Assembly (NCBI RefSeq): GCF_001513955.1
Contig: NZ_KQ948144.1
Span: 1,359,195 to 1,423,194, forward strand
Origin: Streptomyces pseudovenezuelae
GTDB taxonomy: Bacteria > Actinomycetota > Actinomycetes > Streptomycetales > Streptomycetaceae
DNA length: 64,000 nucleotides
Direction of reading: 5' to 3'
Positions 42,865 through 51,695 of this stretch are shown here, piece by piece. The notes below the pieces were generated by a model. It worked only from the letters and a program-made list of their open reading frames with translations, was not told the origin of the DNA and did not search any database. The position numbers and the translations under genes were made by a program. Positions within the stretch are counted from its first letter, which is position 1; the number at the start of each line of letters is the position of its first letter.

Positions 42865-43992
42865 TCACAGCCAGCCGTTGCGCCGGAACCCCCGGTACAG
42901 CACGGCGCAGGCGACGGCTATCACACCCATGACCAACGGGTATCCGAACGTCCAGTGCAGCTCCGGCATGTGATCGAAGTTCATGCCGTACACCCCGCAG
43001 ACCATCGTCGGGACGGCGATCACCGCGGCCCAGGCCGTGATCTTCCGCATGTCCTCGTTCTGAGCGACCGTCACCTGCGCGAGGTGGGCCTGAAGGATCG
43101 AGTTGAGCAGTTCGTCGAACGCGGCGATCTGCTCCTTGGCGCGCAGCAGATGGTCGGAGACGTCACGGAAGTACGCCTGTATCTCCGGGGCGATGACCTG
43201 GATCGGCCGGGTGGACAGCTCCTCCAGCGGGCGACTGAGCGGGGCCACCGCCCGCTTCAGCTCCAGCAGTTCACGCTTGAGCTGGTAGATGCGGCCCGCG
43301 TCGACCCGCGCGCCGTTGTCCGCGAACACCGCGGTCTCGACCAGGTCGATGTCCGACTGGAGGGAGTCGGCGACGTCCAGATAGTCGTCGACCACATGGT
43401 CCGCGATCGCGTGCAGCACCGCGGCCGGTCCCTTGGCGAGCTGCCCGGGGTCGGACTCCAGCTCCTCGCGCAGCGGGCCCAGCGATCCGTGGCTGCCGTG
43501 CCGCACCGTGATCACGAAGTCCTCGCCGACGAACACCATGATCTCGCCGGTGTTGACCACCTCGCTCGTCGCCGTGAGCTCTTCGTGCTCGACGTAGCAG
43601 ACCGTCTTGAACACCGCGAACAGCGTCTCGCCGTACCGCTCCACCTTCGGGCGCTGATGGGCCTCGACCGCGTCCTCGACGGCCAGCGGGTGCAGGTCGA
43701 AGAGGTCCGCGATGCCCTCGAACTCGTGGTCCGAGGGTTCGTGCAGGCCGAGCCAGACGAAACCGTCACGGCTCTTGCGCACCCGCTCCACGGTGTCGAC
43801 CAGGTCACCGTCGACCGGGACGCGGGCGCCCTCCTTGTACGTCACGCAGTTGACCACCGATGTACCCAGCGGGGAACGGGCGTGGTGGCTCAGGTCGACG
43901 CGCGGGCGCCGCCGGGCCAGCCGGGCCACCTTGCGCAGGCCGCCGACCCTGCCAAGGCTCGTGACCTTTCGCAGATTCCCTGCCATGGACAT
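42865..43992 (-). CDS. corA: Magnesium/cobalt transporter CorA
   Basis: 375 residues from ATG 43992 with GAGGAG upstream; ATG 43986 is the alternative. A soluble N-terminal domain (FVWLGLHEPSDHEFEGIADLFDLHPLAVEDAVEAHQRPKVERYGETLFAVFKT) is followed by a long helix and two C-terminal membrane helices around the selectivity motif VYGMNFDHMPE. Pentameric divalent-cation channel in the plasma membrane. The N-terminal basic extension (LARRRPRV) is specific to this group. No Mn2+ or Mg2+ leader element is recognised upstream. Confidence 0.93.
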   Translation of the reverse strand: MSMAGNLRKVTSLGRVGGLRKVARLARRRPRVDLSHHARSPLGTSVVNCVTYKEGARVPVDGDLVDTVERVRKSRDGFVWLGLHEPSDHEFEGIADLFDLHPLAVEDAVEAHQRPKVERYGETLFAVFKTVCYVEHEELTATSEVVNTGEIMVFVGEDFVITVRHGSHGSLGPLREELESDPGQLAKGPAAVLHAIADHVVDDYLDVADSLQSDIDLVETAVFADNGARVDAGRIYQLKRELLELKRAVAPLSRPLEELSTRPIQVIAPEIQAYFRDVSDHLLRAKEQIAAFDELLNSILQAHLAQVTVAQNEDMRKITAWAAVIAVPTMVCGVYGMNFDHMPELHWTFGYPLVMGVIAVACAVLYRGFRRNGWL

Positions 43993-44240
43993 CTGGATCT
44001 CCTCGCGTGGATCTCCCGTGCGACGCGTTTCTGCGTCCTGGCGCGCCAGTTTGCCAGGTCAGAGCAAGCGTTGGGTGAGCCTGTGGACAGGGGAGGTTCC
44101 ACTTGGTTCCCGCCTGTGGAAAACCGGCCCGCCCCCGGCCTCGGTGCTGGTCGTCCCGCCGGACCGACACGGATCATCTCGTCGTGGAAGGAGCCGCGTC
44201 GTCCGTTTCGGACAAGCCCGGCGACTGGGATCATCGCGAC

Positions 44241-45035
44241 ATGACACGAACCGACGGGTACCTCCTCGACAACCAGCAGGCGGAGGCGGCAGAGCGCTTC
44301 GACGCCTTCGCCACCCTCTTCGACCCCACGACCTTCCGGCACATCGAGGGATTCGGCATCGGATCCGGCTGGCGCTGCTGGGAAGTCGGTGCGGGCGGCA
44401 CCTCCGTGGTGTCCTGGCTGGCGAAGAAGGTCGGCCCGACCGGAAAGGTCGTCGCGACGGACATCGACACGACCCGTCTGACCGCGGCGGCCCGACCGCC
44501 CGTGGACGTACGTGTCCACGACGTGGGCGCCGAGGAACCCCCCGGCGAGGGCTTCGACCTGGTGCACGCCCGGCTGGTCCTGGTCCATGTGCCGGACCGG
44601 GAACGGGCCCTGCGGTCGATGATCAAATCCCTGCGCCCCGGCGGACGCCTCCTGCTGGAGGACGCCGACCCCGCCCTGCAACCCCTGACCTGCCCCGACG
44701 AGTACGGCCCCGAGCAGCAGCTGGCGAACCGGCTGCGCCAGGGCTTTCGCCGGCTGCTCGCCGACCGCGGTGCCGACCTCTCCTACGGCCGCACCCTCCC
44801 GCGTCTGCTCCGCGAGGCGGGTCTGCGTCAGGTGGCCGCCGACGCGTACTTCCCGCTCGCCTCCACGGCCTGCGCCGCGCTGGAGTCCGCCACGATCCGG
44901 CAGGTCCGCGCCCAGTTGGTCACGGCGGGTCTCGCCACGGACGAGGACATCGACCGCCACCTCGCCAACGTCGCCACCGGCACGATGGACCTGGCCACGG
45001 CTCCGCTGATCTCGGCTTGGGGGCGCAAGGCGTAG
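44241..45035 (+). CDS. Class I SAM-dependent methyltransferase
   Basis: 264 residues from ATG 44241. WRCWEVGAGGTSVVSWLAKKVGPTGKVVATDID (motif I), FDLVHARLVLVHVPDRERALRSMIKSLRPGGRLLLEDADP (motifs II-III). Similar to Streptomyces methyltransferases of unspecified substrate. The N-terminus lacks a DNA- or RNA-binding motif. Alone between corA and the PfkB operon. Confidence 0.9.
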   Translation: MTRTDGYLLDNQQAEAAERFDAFATLFDPTTFRHIEGFGIGSGWRCWEVGAGGTSVVSWLAKKVGPTGKVVATDIDTTRLTAAARPPVDVRVHDVGAEEPPGEGFDLVHARLVLVHVPDRERALRSMIKSLRPGGRLLLEDADPALQPLTCPDEYGPEQQLANRLRQGFRRLLADRGADLSYGRTLPRLLREAGLRQVAADAYFPLASTACAALESATIRQVRAQLVTAGLATDEDIDRHLANVATGTMDLATAPLISAWGRKA

Positions 45036-45196
45036 CAGTGCGGGGTGCGAGGCATTGAAGGGGAGCGACCGGGAGCCGGAGGGGGCCGGTGGCAGAGCGG
45101 GAGCCCGGAGCAGTGTCGTCCACAACCGCGGGCCCACCCGCCGGCCCGCCGACAGGTTGTCGGTCCGGCACCGGCGTCTCCCACCGGCAATCGCCG

Positions 45197-46135
45197 TCAC
45201 TCCGGCAGCGGCGGCCTCCCGCCCACCCGCTCCACCGCCAGCGCACCCGCCCGGCAGCCTTCCGCCGCCGCGTCCTCGGGAGTGGCGCAGGCCAGCAGGG
45301 CCGCGAGGAACGCGCCCGTGAAGGCGTCACCCGCCCCCGTGGTGTCCCGGGGCGTCGCCGCCACGGCGGGCACGTGCGCGCACACGGTCCCCGACCGGGC
45401 GATCAGCGCCCCGCGCGCGCCCTGCTTGGCCACCACCAGCGGGACCTGGCGGCTCAACTTGGCCGCCGCGTCCGCCACATCGGGCAAGCCGGTGAGCAGA
45501 CAGGCCTCGTCCCGGCTCGGCAGCAGGACGTCCACTCCCTCGACCAGCGAGAGAAAGCGGTCCACCCCCATCTCCCGGAGGAAGCCCGCCGACGCCGGGT
45601 CGAGACTCACCCGCACACCCCGCGCGCGTGCCGACTCCAGAGCCACCGCCACCAGTGCGCGGCTGGGCTCCGAGAACAGGAGATAGCCCGACAGATGCAG
45701 GCGCGCCACGCCGTCGAGCAAGGCGTCCGACCAGTCGTCAGGCCCGAGCCGTAGTGCCGCGCCGCTGTCCGTGAGGAAGGTGCGCTCGGCGGCCTGACCC
45801 GTGTCCACGAGGCAGATCACCGTCCCGGTCGGTGCCTCCGGGTCGACGACCAGCTGTGGCCGTACACCGCACGCGGCCAGTTCCCGCTCGTGCCACGCGT
45901 CCGCGTCCGCGCCCACCCGCCCCAGCAGCCGTACCTCCGCACCGCCCCCGCGGGCGGCCCAGCACGCCACGTTGGCGCCCGCCCCGCCCGGCACCGTACG
46001 GATCGCGGCGGCGGTGTCCGTGCCGGCGGCGAGCGGCCCCCGATGCCGGGCGACGACATCCGTGATGACGTCCCCGACGACCAGGAGGGCGCCGCCCCCG
46101 ACGGCCGAGACGGTACCGAGCCCGTCCGTCGTCAC
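45197..46135 (-). CDS. psuK: PfkB family sugar kinase, likely pseudouridine kinase
   Basis: 312 residues from GTG 46135, overlapping the psuG stop by 4 bases (GTGA). PfkB signatures: VVGDVITDVVARHRGPLAAGTDTAAAIRTVPGGAGANVACWAARGG near the N-terminus and VAATPRDTTGAGDAFTGAFLAALLA at the C-terminus (catalytic Asp). Coupling to psuG, encoding pseudouridine monophosphate glycosidase, makes phosphorylation of pseudouridine the obvious role. The symbol is inferred from context. Confidence 0.88.
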   Translation of the reverse strand: MTTDGLGTVSAVGGGALLVVGDVITDVVARHRGPLAAGTDTAAAIRTVPGGAGANVACWAARGGGAEVRLLGRVGADADAWHERELAACGVRPQLVVDPEAPTGTVICLVDTGQAAERTFLTDSGAALRLGPDDWSDALLDGVARLHLSGYLLFSEPSRALVAVALESARARGVRVSLDPASAGFLREMGVDRFLSLVEGVDVLLPSRDEACLLTGLPDVADAAAKLSRQVPLVVAKQGARGALIARSGTVCAHVPAVAATPRDTTGAGDAFTGAFLAALLACATPEDAAAEGCRAGALAVERVGGRPPLPE

Positions 46136-47040
46136 GCCCCGGCCCGGGCGGCCGCGATCCGGCCCGCCAGCCGGACGTTGCCCCGCACCGCCGCCAGGTT
46201 GGCGCTCAGCGAGGCGCCGTCGGTGTGCCGCACCAGGTAGTCCAGCAGGAACGGCGTGACCCCCTGGCCGGAGACCCCCGCCTCCTCGCAGGCCTGGAGC
46301 GCTTCCGCGAGCACACGCGCGTGCAACGCGGGGTCGAGCTGCTCCTCCTCGGGCACGGGGTTGGCGACGATCAGCGCCGAGCCGGGCGCGTCGAGCGCCG
46401 CACGCGCGCGCATGACCTCCGCCACCTGCTCGGGGGAGTCCAGCCGCCACTCCACCGGAAAGCCGGAGTCGGACAGATAGAAGCCGGGGAAGCGGTCCGT
46501 GCCGAACCCGGCGACCGCGACCCCCAGCGTCTCCAGGCGCTGAAGTGTCGCGGGCACGTCCAGGATGGACTTCACGCCCGCGCACACCACGGTGATCGCG
46601 GTACGTGCCAGCAGGCCGAGGTCGGCCGACTCGTCCTGGGTCGTGGTCCACTCCCGGTGCACCCCGCCGAGCCCGCCCGTCGCGAACACCTCCACCCCGG
46701 CCAGGGCCGCCAGCTGGGCCGTCGCCGACACGGTGGTCGCCCCGCTCACCCCCGCGGCCATCGCGAGGGGCAGATCCCGGTGACCCAGCTTGCGGATCCC
46801 GTCCTCGTTCGCGACGCGTTCCACCTGCTGCTTGTCCAGGCCGACATGGGGGCGCCCGTCGAGTACGGCGATCGTCGCCGGTACCGCCCCCTCCTGCCGC
46901 AGGACGTCCTCCAGTTCCAGCGCCACCTGCAGATTGCGCGGACGCGGCAGCCCGTGCGCGATGATCGTGGACTCCAGGGCCACCACGGGTCGACGCGCGT
47001 CGATCGCCTCGCGCACCTCTTCGGACACCACCAGCACCAC
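46132..47040 (-). CDS. psuG: Pseudouridine-5'-phosphate glycosidase
   Basis: 302 residues from GTG 47040 with AGGAGG 7 bases upstream. VVALESTIIAHGLPRPRNLQVALELEDVLRQEGAVPATIAVLDG, KQQVERVANEDGIRKLGHRDLP, GATTVSATAQLAALAGVEVFATGGLGGVHR, VCAGVKSILDVPATLQRLETLGVAVAGFGTDRFPGFY. The Lys in GVKSILD is the Schiff-base lysine. It cleaves the C-C bond of pseudouridine 5'-phosphate to uracil and ribose 5-phosphate. First gene of the two-gene operon with the PfkB kinase. Confidence 0.95.
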   Translation of the reverse strand: MVLVVSEEVREAIDARRPVVALESTIIAHGLPRPRNLQVALELEDVLRQEGAVPATIAVLDGRPHVGLDKQQVERVANEDGIRKLGHRDLPLAMAAGVSGATTVSATAQLAALAGVEVFATGGLGGVHREWTTTQDESADLGLLARTAITVVCAGVKSILDVPATLQRLETLGVAVAGFGTDRFPGFYLSDSGFPVEWRLDSPEQVAEVMRARAALDAPGSALIVANPVPEEEQLDPALHARVLAEALQACEEAGVSGQGVTPFLLDYLVRHTDGASLSANLAAVRGNVRLAGRIAAARAGA

Positions 47041-47139
47041 GGGCCTGCCTCCTGTCGTTCGTTCTTCCCTCATCTCTGGCGGGCGGCGCGTCCGGTCAAA
47101 CCCTTGCGAGCTGTGGAGGACGACACCAGCCTGGGGTGC

Positions 47140-47568
47140 ATGACGGACAACTCGATGCGTCTCGACCATGTCGTCCTCTGGGTGCGCGACCCGGTGGCAT
47201 CGGCCGACTTCTACGAGAAGACCCTGGGCATGGAACCCGTGAGGCTCACCGACTTCGCCGCGGGGGCGGTGTCCTTCCCCTCCGTACGGCTCAACGACGA
47301 GACCATCCTCGACCTCATGCCGCTCACCCTGGCGGACGGCATGAAAATGGTGCCCGGCGCTGCCGAGAGCGCGGGACACCCCGTCAATCATGTCTGCCTG
47401 GCCCTGCCCGCCGACGATTTCGAGACACTGCGGGCCCGTCTGGAGGAACGGTCCGTGCCCGTCTCGGACTTCTCCCACGACTCCTTCGGCGCCCGCGGCA
47501 TGGCCCGGCGCAGTTTCTACTTCCGCGACCCGGACGGGAACGTGTTCGAGGCGCGCCACTACGACTGA
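47140..47568 (+). CDS. VOC (glyoxalase/dioxygenase superfamily) protein
   Basis: 142 residues from ATG 47140. RLDHVVLWVRDPVASADFYEKTLGMEPVRLTDFAAG, VNHVCLALPADDFETLRARLEER, and FYFRDPDGNVFEARHYD; His and Glu positions for metal are present. Substrate unknown. It converges with the formaldehyde dehydrogenase gene, separated by a perfect terminator. Confidence 0.92.
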   Translation: MTDNSMRLDHVVLWVRDPVASADFYEKTLGMEPVRLTDFAAGAVSFPSVRLNDETILDLMPLTLADGMKMVPGAAESAGHPVNHVCLALPADDFETLRARLEERSVPVSDFSHDSFGARGMARRSFYFRDPDGNVFEARHYD

Positions 47569-47575
47569 CGCCGCG

Positions 47576-47611
47576 GGGCCCCACGCCACACGCACGCGTG
47601 GCGTGGGGCCC
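47576..47611. terminator. Bidirectional terminator between VOC and fdhA genes
   Basis: A perfect 14-base-pair stem, 47576-47589 (GGGCCCCACGCCAC) with 47598-47611, 8-base loop, between convergent stops. Confidence 0.9.
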
Positions 47612-47625
47612 GCTCGCGGGTGACG

Positions 47626-48852
47626 TCAGACCGGCCGTACGCCGTTGAGCGCCCCGTGCGGGTCGAGCACGTACTTGCGGCTGGCGCCCTGGTCGAACTC
47701 GGCGTAGCCGCGCGGTGCGTCCTCCAGCCCGATGACCGTCGCGTTGACCGCCTTGGCGATGTGCACACGGCCGTGCAGGATGGCCATCATCAGGCTCCGG
47801 TGGTACTTCATCACCGGGCACTGTCCGGTGATGAAGCGGTGGCTCTTGGCCCAGCCGAGTCCGAGCCGCACCTTCAGCGTTCCGCTCCTCGCGTCCTCGT
47901 CGACCCCGCCGGGGTCGTCGGTGACGTACAGGCCGGGGATTCCCAGCGCGCCGCCCGCGCGGGTGAGGCCCATCAGCGAGTTGAGGACCGTCGCCGGTGC
48001 CTCCGGGGCGTCCCTGCCGTGGGCGCGGGCCTCGAAGCCGACCGCGTCGACGGCGGCGTCCACCTCGGGCTCCCCGAGGATCTGCGCGATCTGGTCCTCC
48101 ACGCCGCCCTGCGAGACGTCGACGGTCTCGCAGCCGAAGCTCCGCGCCTGGGCGAGACGCTCGGCGTTGAGGTCGCCGACGATGACCACGGCTGCCCCGA
48201 GGAGCTGCGCAGACGCGGCCGCCGCCAGGCCGACCGGGCCCGCCCCGGCGACGTACACGGTCGAACCGACGCCCGCGCCCGCACTCACCACGCCGTGGAA
48301 GCCGGTCGGGAAGATGTCCGACAGCATGGTCAGGTCGAGCAGCTTCTCGCGGGCCTCGTCCCGGTCGGGGAACCTCAGCAGATTGAAGTCCGCGTAGGGC
48401 ACCATGGCGTACTCGGCCTGGCCGCCGACCCAGCCGCCCATGTCGACGTAGCCGTAGGCCGCCCCCGGGCGGGACGCGTTGACGTTCAGGCAGATACCGG
48501 TCTTGCCCTCCTTGCAGTTGCGACACCGCCCGCAGGCGATGTTGAACGGTACGGAGACGATGTCGCCGACGTCCACGAACTCGACGTCCGGGCCGCGTTC
48601 GACGACTTCGCCGGTGATCTCGTGTCCGAGGACCAGTCCCTCGGGCGCGGTCGTCCGTCCGCGCACCATGTGCTGGTCGCTGCCGCAGATGTTGGTGGCG
48701 AGGACCTTCAGGATGACCCCGTGCCGGCACTTCCTGCCGACCGCCTCGGGAGACACCCCCGGTCCGTCCTGGAGCTCAAGCGTCGGGTGGTCGACGGTCC
48801 TGACCTCCACCGCGCCTGGCTTGAGATACGCGACTGCCCTGTTTCCGCTCAT
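47626..48852 (-). CDS. fdhA: Glutathione-independent formaldehyde dehydrogenase
   Basis: 408 residues from ATG 48852. Zinc-dependent medium-chain dehydrogenase: NICGSDQHMVRGRTT (catalytic Zn), GHEITGEVVERG, CGRCRNCKEGKTGIC (structural Zn), YVAGAGPVGLAAAASAQLLGAAVVIVGD (NAD site). GAAYGYVDMGGWVGGQAEYAMVPYADFNLLRFPD and CPVMKYHRSLMMAIL are typical of the Pseudomonas putida-type enzyme, which holds NAD tightly and can dismutate aldehydes. Detoxifies formaldehyde without glutathione or mycothiol. Confidence 0.94.
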   Translation of the reverse strand: MSGNRAVAYLKPGAVEVRTVDHPTLELQDGPGVSPEAVGRKCRHGVILKVLATNICGSDQHMVRGRTTAPEGLVLGHEITGEVVERGPDVEFVDVGDIVSVPFNIACGRCRNCKEGKTGICLNVNASRPGAAYGYVDMGGWVGGQAEYAMVPYADFNLLRFPDRDEAREKLLDLTMLSDIFPTGFHGVVSAGAGVGSTVYVAGAGPVGLAAAASAQLLGAAVVIVGDLNAERLAQARSFGCETVDVSQGGVEDQIAQILGEPEVDAAVDAVGFEARAHGRDAPEAPATVLNSLMGLTRAGGALGIPGLYVTDDPGGVDEDARSGTLKVRLGLGWAKSHRFITGQCPVMKYHRSLMMAILHGRVHIAKAVNATVIGLEDAPRGYAEFDQGASRKYVLDPHGALNGVRPV

Positions 48853-48993
48853 GTCCGATCGCCGTCCCTTCGGCTCCGAGCCCTCGGATGCCAGTGGATG
48901 TGCGCACGGCGGAGTCTGCTACCGCGTCGGCCTTCCGGCCAGCCGTCGCGCGGACCCGGAACACATTCGCTCGGGGCGTCGGACGGGACGGGC

Positions 48994-49548
48994 TCAGAAC
49001 AGCGGCTCGGGCAGTACGCCCTCCAGCGCGAGCAGCTTCCGCTTGGTCTCCAGACCGCCGCCGAACCCGCCGATGCCGCCGTCGCTCTCGACGACCCGGT
49101 GGCAGGGCACGACGACCGGCAGGGGATTGGAGCCCATGGCCGTGCCCACCGCCTGCGCGGCACCCGGCTGGCCCACCCGCCCGGCCAGATCGCCGTACCC
49201 GACGACCTGTCCGAACCGCACGCCGGACGCGAGCTCGCGCAGCACCTGCCGGTTGAAGCCGGAGATCAGCGACCAGTCCAGGGGCAGCTCGAAGTCGTGC
49301 CGCTCGCCCGCGAAGTAGGCCTCGACCTGGCGTATCGCCTCGGCCAGAAGCGGTGAACCGGGCGCCTCGACGGGCTCGGCGCCCAGGCGGGACGCGAGCC
49401 GCTCCAACGCCTTGTCACGGACCGCGTCGGTGGCGTGGAAGACCACGTTGACCAGACCCTCGTCGGTCGCGGCCAGCAGCAGCGGGCCGATGTCCGTGCC
49501 GACGACGGTCCACACGATCCGCTGCTCGTCCTGCCCATGGCTGTTCAT
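48994..49548 (-). CDS. ogt: Methylated-DNA-protein-cysteine methyltransferase
   Basis: 184 residues from ATG 49548. Suicide repair of O6-alkylguanine: active-site PVVVPCHRVVESDGGIGGFGGGLETKRKLLALEG, helix-turn-helix region FNRQVLRELASGVRFGQVVGYGDLAGRVGQPGAAQAVGTAMGSNPLP. The N-terminal domain is of the Ogt type, without an AdaA zinc site. Symbol by length and lack of Ada domain. Single gene. Confidence 0.92.
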   Translation of the reverse strand: MNSHGQDEQRIVWTVVGTDIGPLLLAATDEGLVNVVFHATDAVRDKALERLASRLGAEPVEAPGSPLLAEAIRQVEAYFAGERHDFELPLDWSLISGFNRQVLRELASGVRFGQVVGYGDLAGRVGQPGAAQAVGTAMGSNPLPVVVPCHRVVESDGGIGGFGGGLETKRKLLALEGVLPEPLF

Positions 49549-49604
49549 GCGACCACCGTACGAGCCGCCACTGACAACACCCCGTGACCTGCGCGAACGG
49601 CCCG

Positions 49605-50471
49605 CTACTCGCGCAGCGCGTCCCGCACCACGTCCGGCTTGTCCGTGATGATGCCGTCGACGCCGTACCCGGCGACCCTCCGCGCGGTGTCCGCGGTGTC
49701 GACGGTCCAGGTGGAGACCTCCAGCGGCTTGTCGTGCGGGCCGGTGAAGGCATGGACCGCCGAGACGTAGGCCCGGGAGACGGAGGTGTACGACGGGTTG
49801 ATCTGATCGGCGAAGACCGCGTACGCGTGCAGCTCCGCGACGGACGGCGTGCCGAGGAAGCCGGTCTTCACCCCGGGTCTGAGCTCGTGGACGGTCCGCA
49901 GACTGGCCGCGCTGAAGCTCTGCACGATCAGCCGGTTCCGGTGCCTCGCGTCGAGCCACCTCTCGTTGCCGAGGAGCTTGAGGGCGTCCCGCTCGATGCC
50001 CGGGTACAGCTCCGGGTTCTTGAGTTCGAGGAGCAGCTTCTGACGGTGAAGATCGACGCGGCGCACATACTGCTTCAGCGTCGGCACGCGCGCGCCCGCG
50101 TAGGCGGCACCGAACCAGCTGCCCGCGTCCAGACCCGCGATGTCGGCGGCGGTGAAGTCCTTCACCTTCCAGGGCGCCCGGCCGGGGAAGACCCGCTCCA
50201 CGTCCGTCGTGCGCCGGAGGCTGTCGTCGTGGAGGACGACGAGTTCGCCGTCCCTGGTGCGCTGGACGTCGTTCTCGACCCAGACGGCACCGAGCCGGGC
50301 GGCCTTGTCGACGGCGGCCAGGGTGTTCTCGGGCGCGTAGGCGGAGCCGCCCCGGTGGGCGATGACCGTGGGCGGCGTGCCGTCGACGGCCCGGACGTCG
50401 GTCGCGGGAAGCAGGAGGGCGGCGGTTCCCAGGAGCCCGGTGGTCAGGGCGGTCACGGCACGCGCGTGCAC
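49605..50471 (-). CDS. Secreted glycerophosphodiester phosphodiesterase
   Basis: 288 residues from GTG 50471 with GAGGAG 5 bases upstream. Signal peptide about residues 1-29 (ARAVTALTTGLLGTAALLLPATDVRA). GDPD fold: VIAHRGGSAYAPENTLAAVDKAARLGAVWVENDVQRTRDGELVVLHDDSLRRTTD (His, Glu, Asp ligands), and WTVDTADTARRVAGYGVDGIITDKPD at the end. Hydrolyses glycerophosphodiesters outside the cell to scavenge phosphate. The 280-base gap to the MHYT gene contains no PHO box I can recognise with confidence. Confidence 0.92.
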   Translation of the reverse strand: MHARAVTALTTGLLGTAALLLPATDVRAVDGTPPTVIAHRGGSAYAPENTLAAVDKAARLGAVWVENDVQRTRDGELVVLHDDSLRRTTDVERVFPGRAPWKVKDFTAADIAGLDAGSWFGAAYAGARVPTLKQYVRRVDLHRQKLLLELKNPELYPGIERDALKLLGNERWLDARHRNRLIVQSFSAASLRTVHELRPGVKTGFLGTPSVAELHAYAVFADQINPSYTSVSRAYVSAVHAFTGPHDKPLEVSTWTVDTADTARRVAGYGVDGIITDKPDVVRDALRE

Positions 50472-50751
50472 ACGTACTCCTCGCGTCGAGCGATCACGTA
50501 CAGCACAACTGTGACAGCACCGGGTCAACGGCACCGGGGTACACAATGGACACAACCTGAACGAGCGTGTCCCAAGTCCGCTCACCGGTGCCGCACAACT
50601 GGGGCAAGGGCGTGTTTCTTTGCCGGAAAATCGTTCGACCATTCCGGTGGCAGTCATACTCTCTGCCTCGACCCTGACCGCTCCGGCGGTGCTGGGAAGG
50701 GGCGCATTTCAGGGAATTCCAGGACGTAAGAGGGCGGAAGGGCAGCCGCGC

Positions 50752-51621
50752 ATGCAAGGCACGGTCGACGGATTCAGCTACGGACTCGTCACACCGCTGG
50801 TGGCCTACCTCATGGCCTGCCTCGGCGGTGCCCTCGGCCTGCGGTGCACCACCAGATCCATGCTCGTCAGCCGGTCCTGGCGACCGGGTTGGCTGGCGCT
50901 CGGCTCGGCGGCGATCGGCTCCGGCATCTGGACCATGCACTTCGTCGCGATGATGGGGTTCAAGGTCGCGCAGACACCGATCCACTACGACAGGTCCATG
51001 ACCTTCGCGAGCCTGGGCGTCGCCATCGTCATGGTGGGCATCGGGGTCTTCATCGTCGGCTACCGGGGTGCGACCGGGACGGCCCTGATGACCGGAGGTG
51101 CCGTCACCGGCCTGGGCATCGCCTCGATGCACTACCTGGGCATGGCCGGCATGCGCCTGAACGGTCAGCTGGAGTACAACACCGTCACCGTCACCATCTC
51201 CGTGGTCATAGCCGTCGTCGCCGCCACCGCCGCGCTGTGGGCCGCCGGGCAGGTCAGGGGATTCCTGTGGAGCGTGGGCGCGAGCCTGATCATGGGCCTC
51301 GCCGTCACGGGCATGCACTACACCGGGATGGCGGCCCTCAGCGTCCATCTGCACGGCTCGTCCGCCCCCGTCGCCGGTGACTCGCCCGCCTCCCTGCTCG
51401 CGCCGATGATGATCGGCCCGCTGGCGTTCCTGCTGCTCGCGGGCGTCGTCGTGATGTTCGATCCGCTGATGGTCATGGGCAAGCCCGTCTGGTCGCCCGC
51501 CGAGAACAAGCCCGGCATCCCCGCCCGCGAGCTCGTCCACCACCCGGCCGACCGCCGGCCTTCGCTCCGCACCCACCGGAACGTGACCCACCGCGAGTCC
51601 CGCACCCCCCAGAACCGCTGA
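50752..51621 (+). CDS. MHYT domain membrane sensor
   Basis: 289 residues from ATG 50752. Seven hydrophobic segments and three MHYT repeats: [20 protein letters not shown] and [10 protein letters not shown], with conserved Met/His proposed to bind copper or sense O2, CO or NO. No GGDEF, EAL or kinase domain; instead a short polar cytoplasmic tail from about residue 245. A stand-alone MHYT protein as found in several actinobacteria. Its output partner is not obvious. Confidence 0.92.
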   Translation: MQGTVDGFSYGLVTPLVAYLMACLGGALGLRCTTRSMLVSRSWRPGWLALGSAAIGSGIWTMHFVAMMGFKVAQTPIHYDRSMTFASLGVAIVMVGIGVFIVGYRGATGTALMTGGAVTGLGIASMHYLGMAGMRLNGQLEYNTVTVTISVVIAVVAATAALWAAGQVRGFLWSVGASLIMGLAVTGMHYTGMAALSVHLHGSSAPVAGDSPASLLAPMMIGPLAFLLLAGVVVMFDPLMVMGKPVWSPAENKPGIPARELVHHPADRRPSLRTHRNVTHRESRTPQNR

Positions 51622-51695
51622 CCCACCGGGCCCCCGGGCCTCCCGGAACCCCTGATCGGACCGCGTTGTCAGTGGGGGGTCGTACGGTGGACTCC

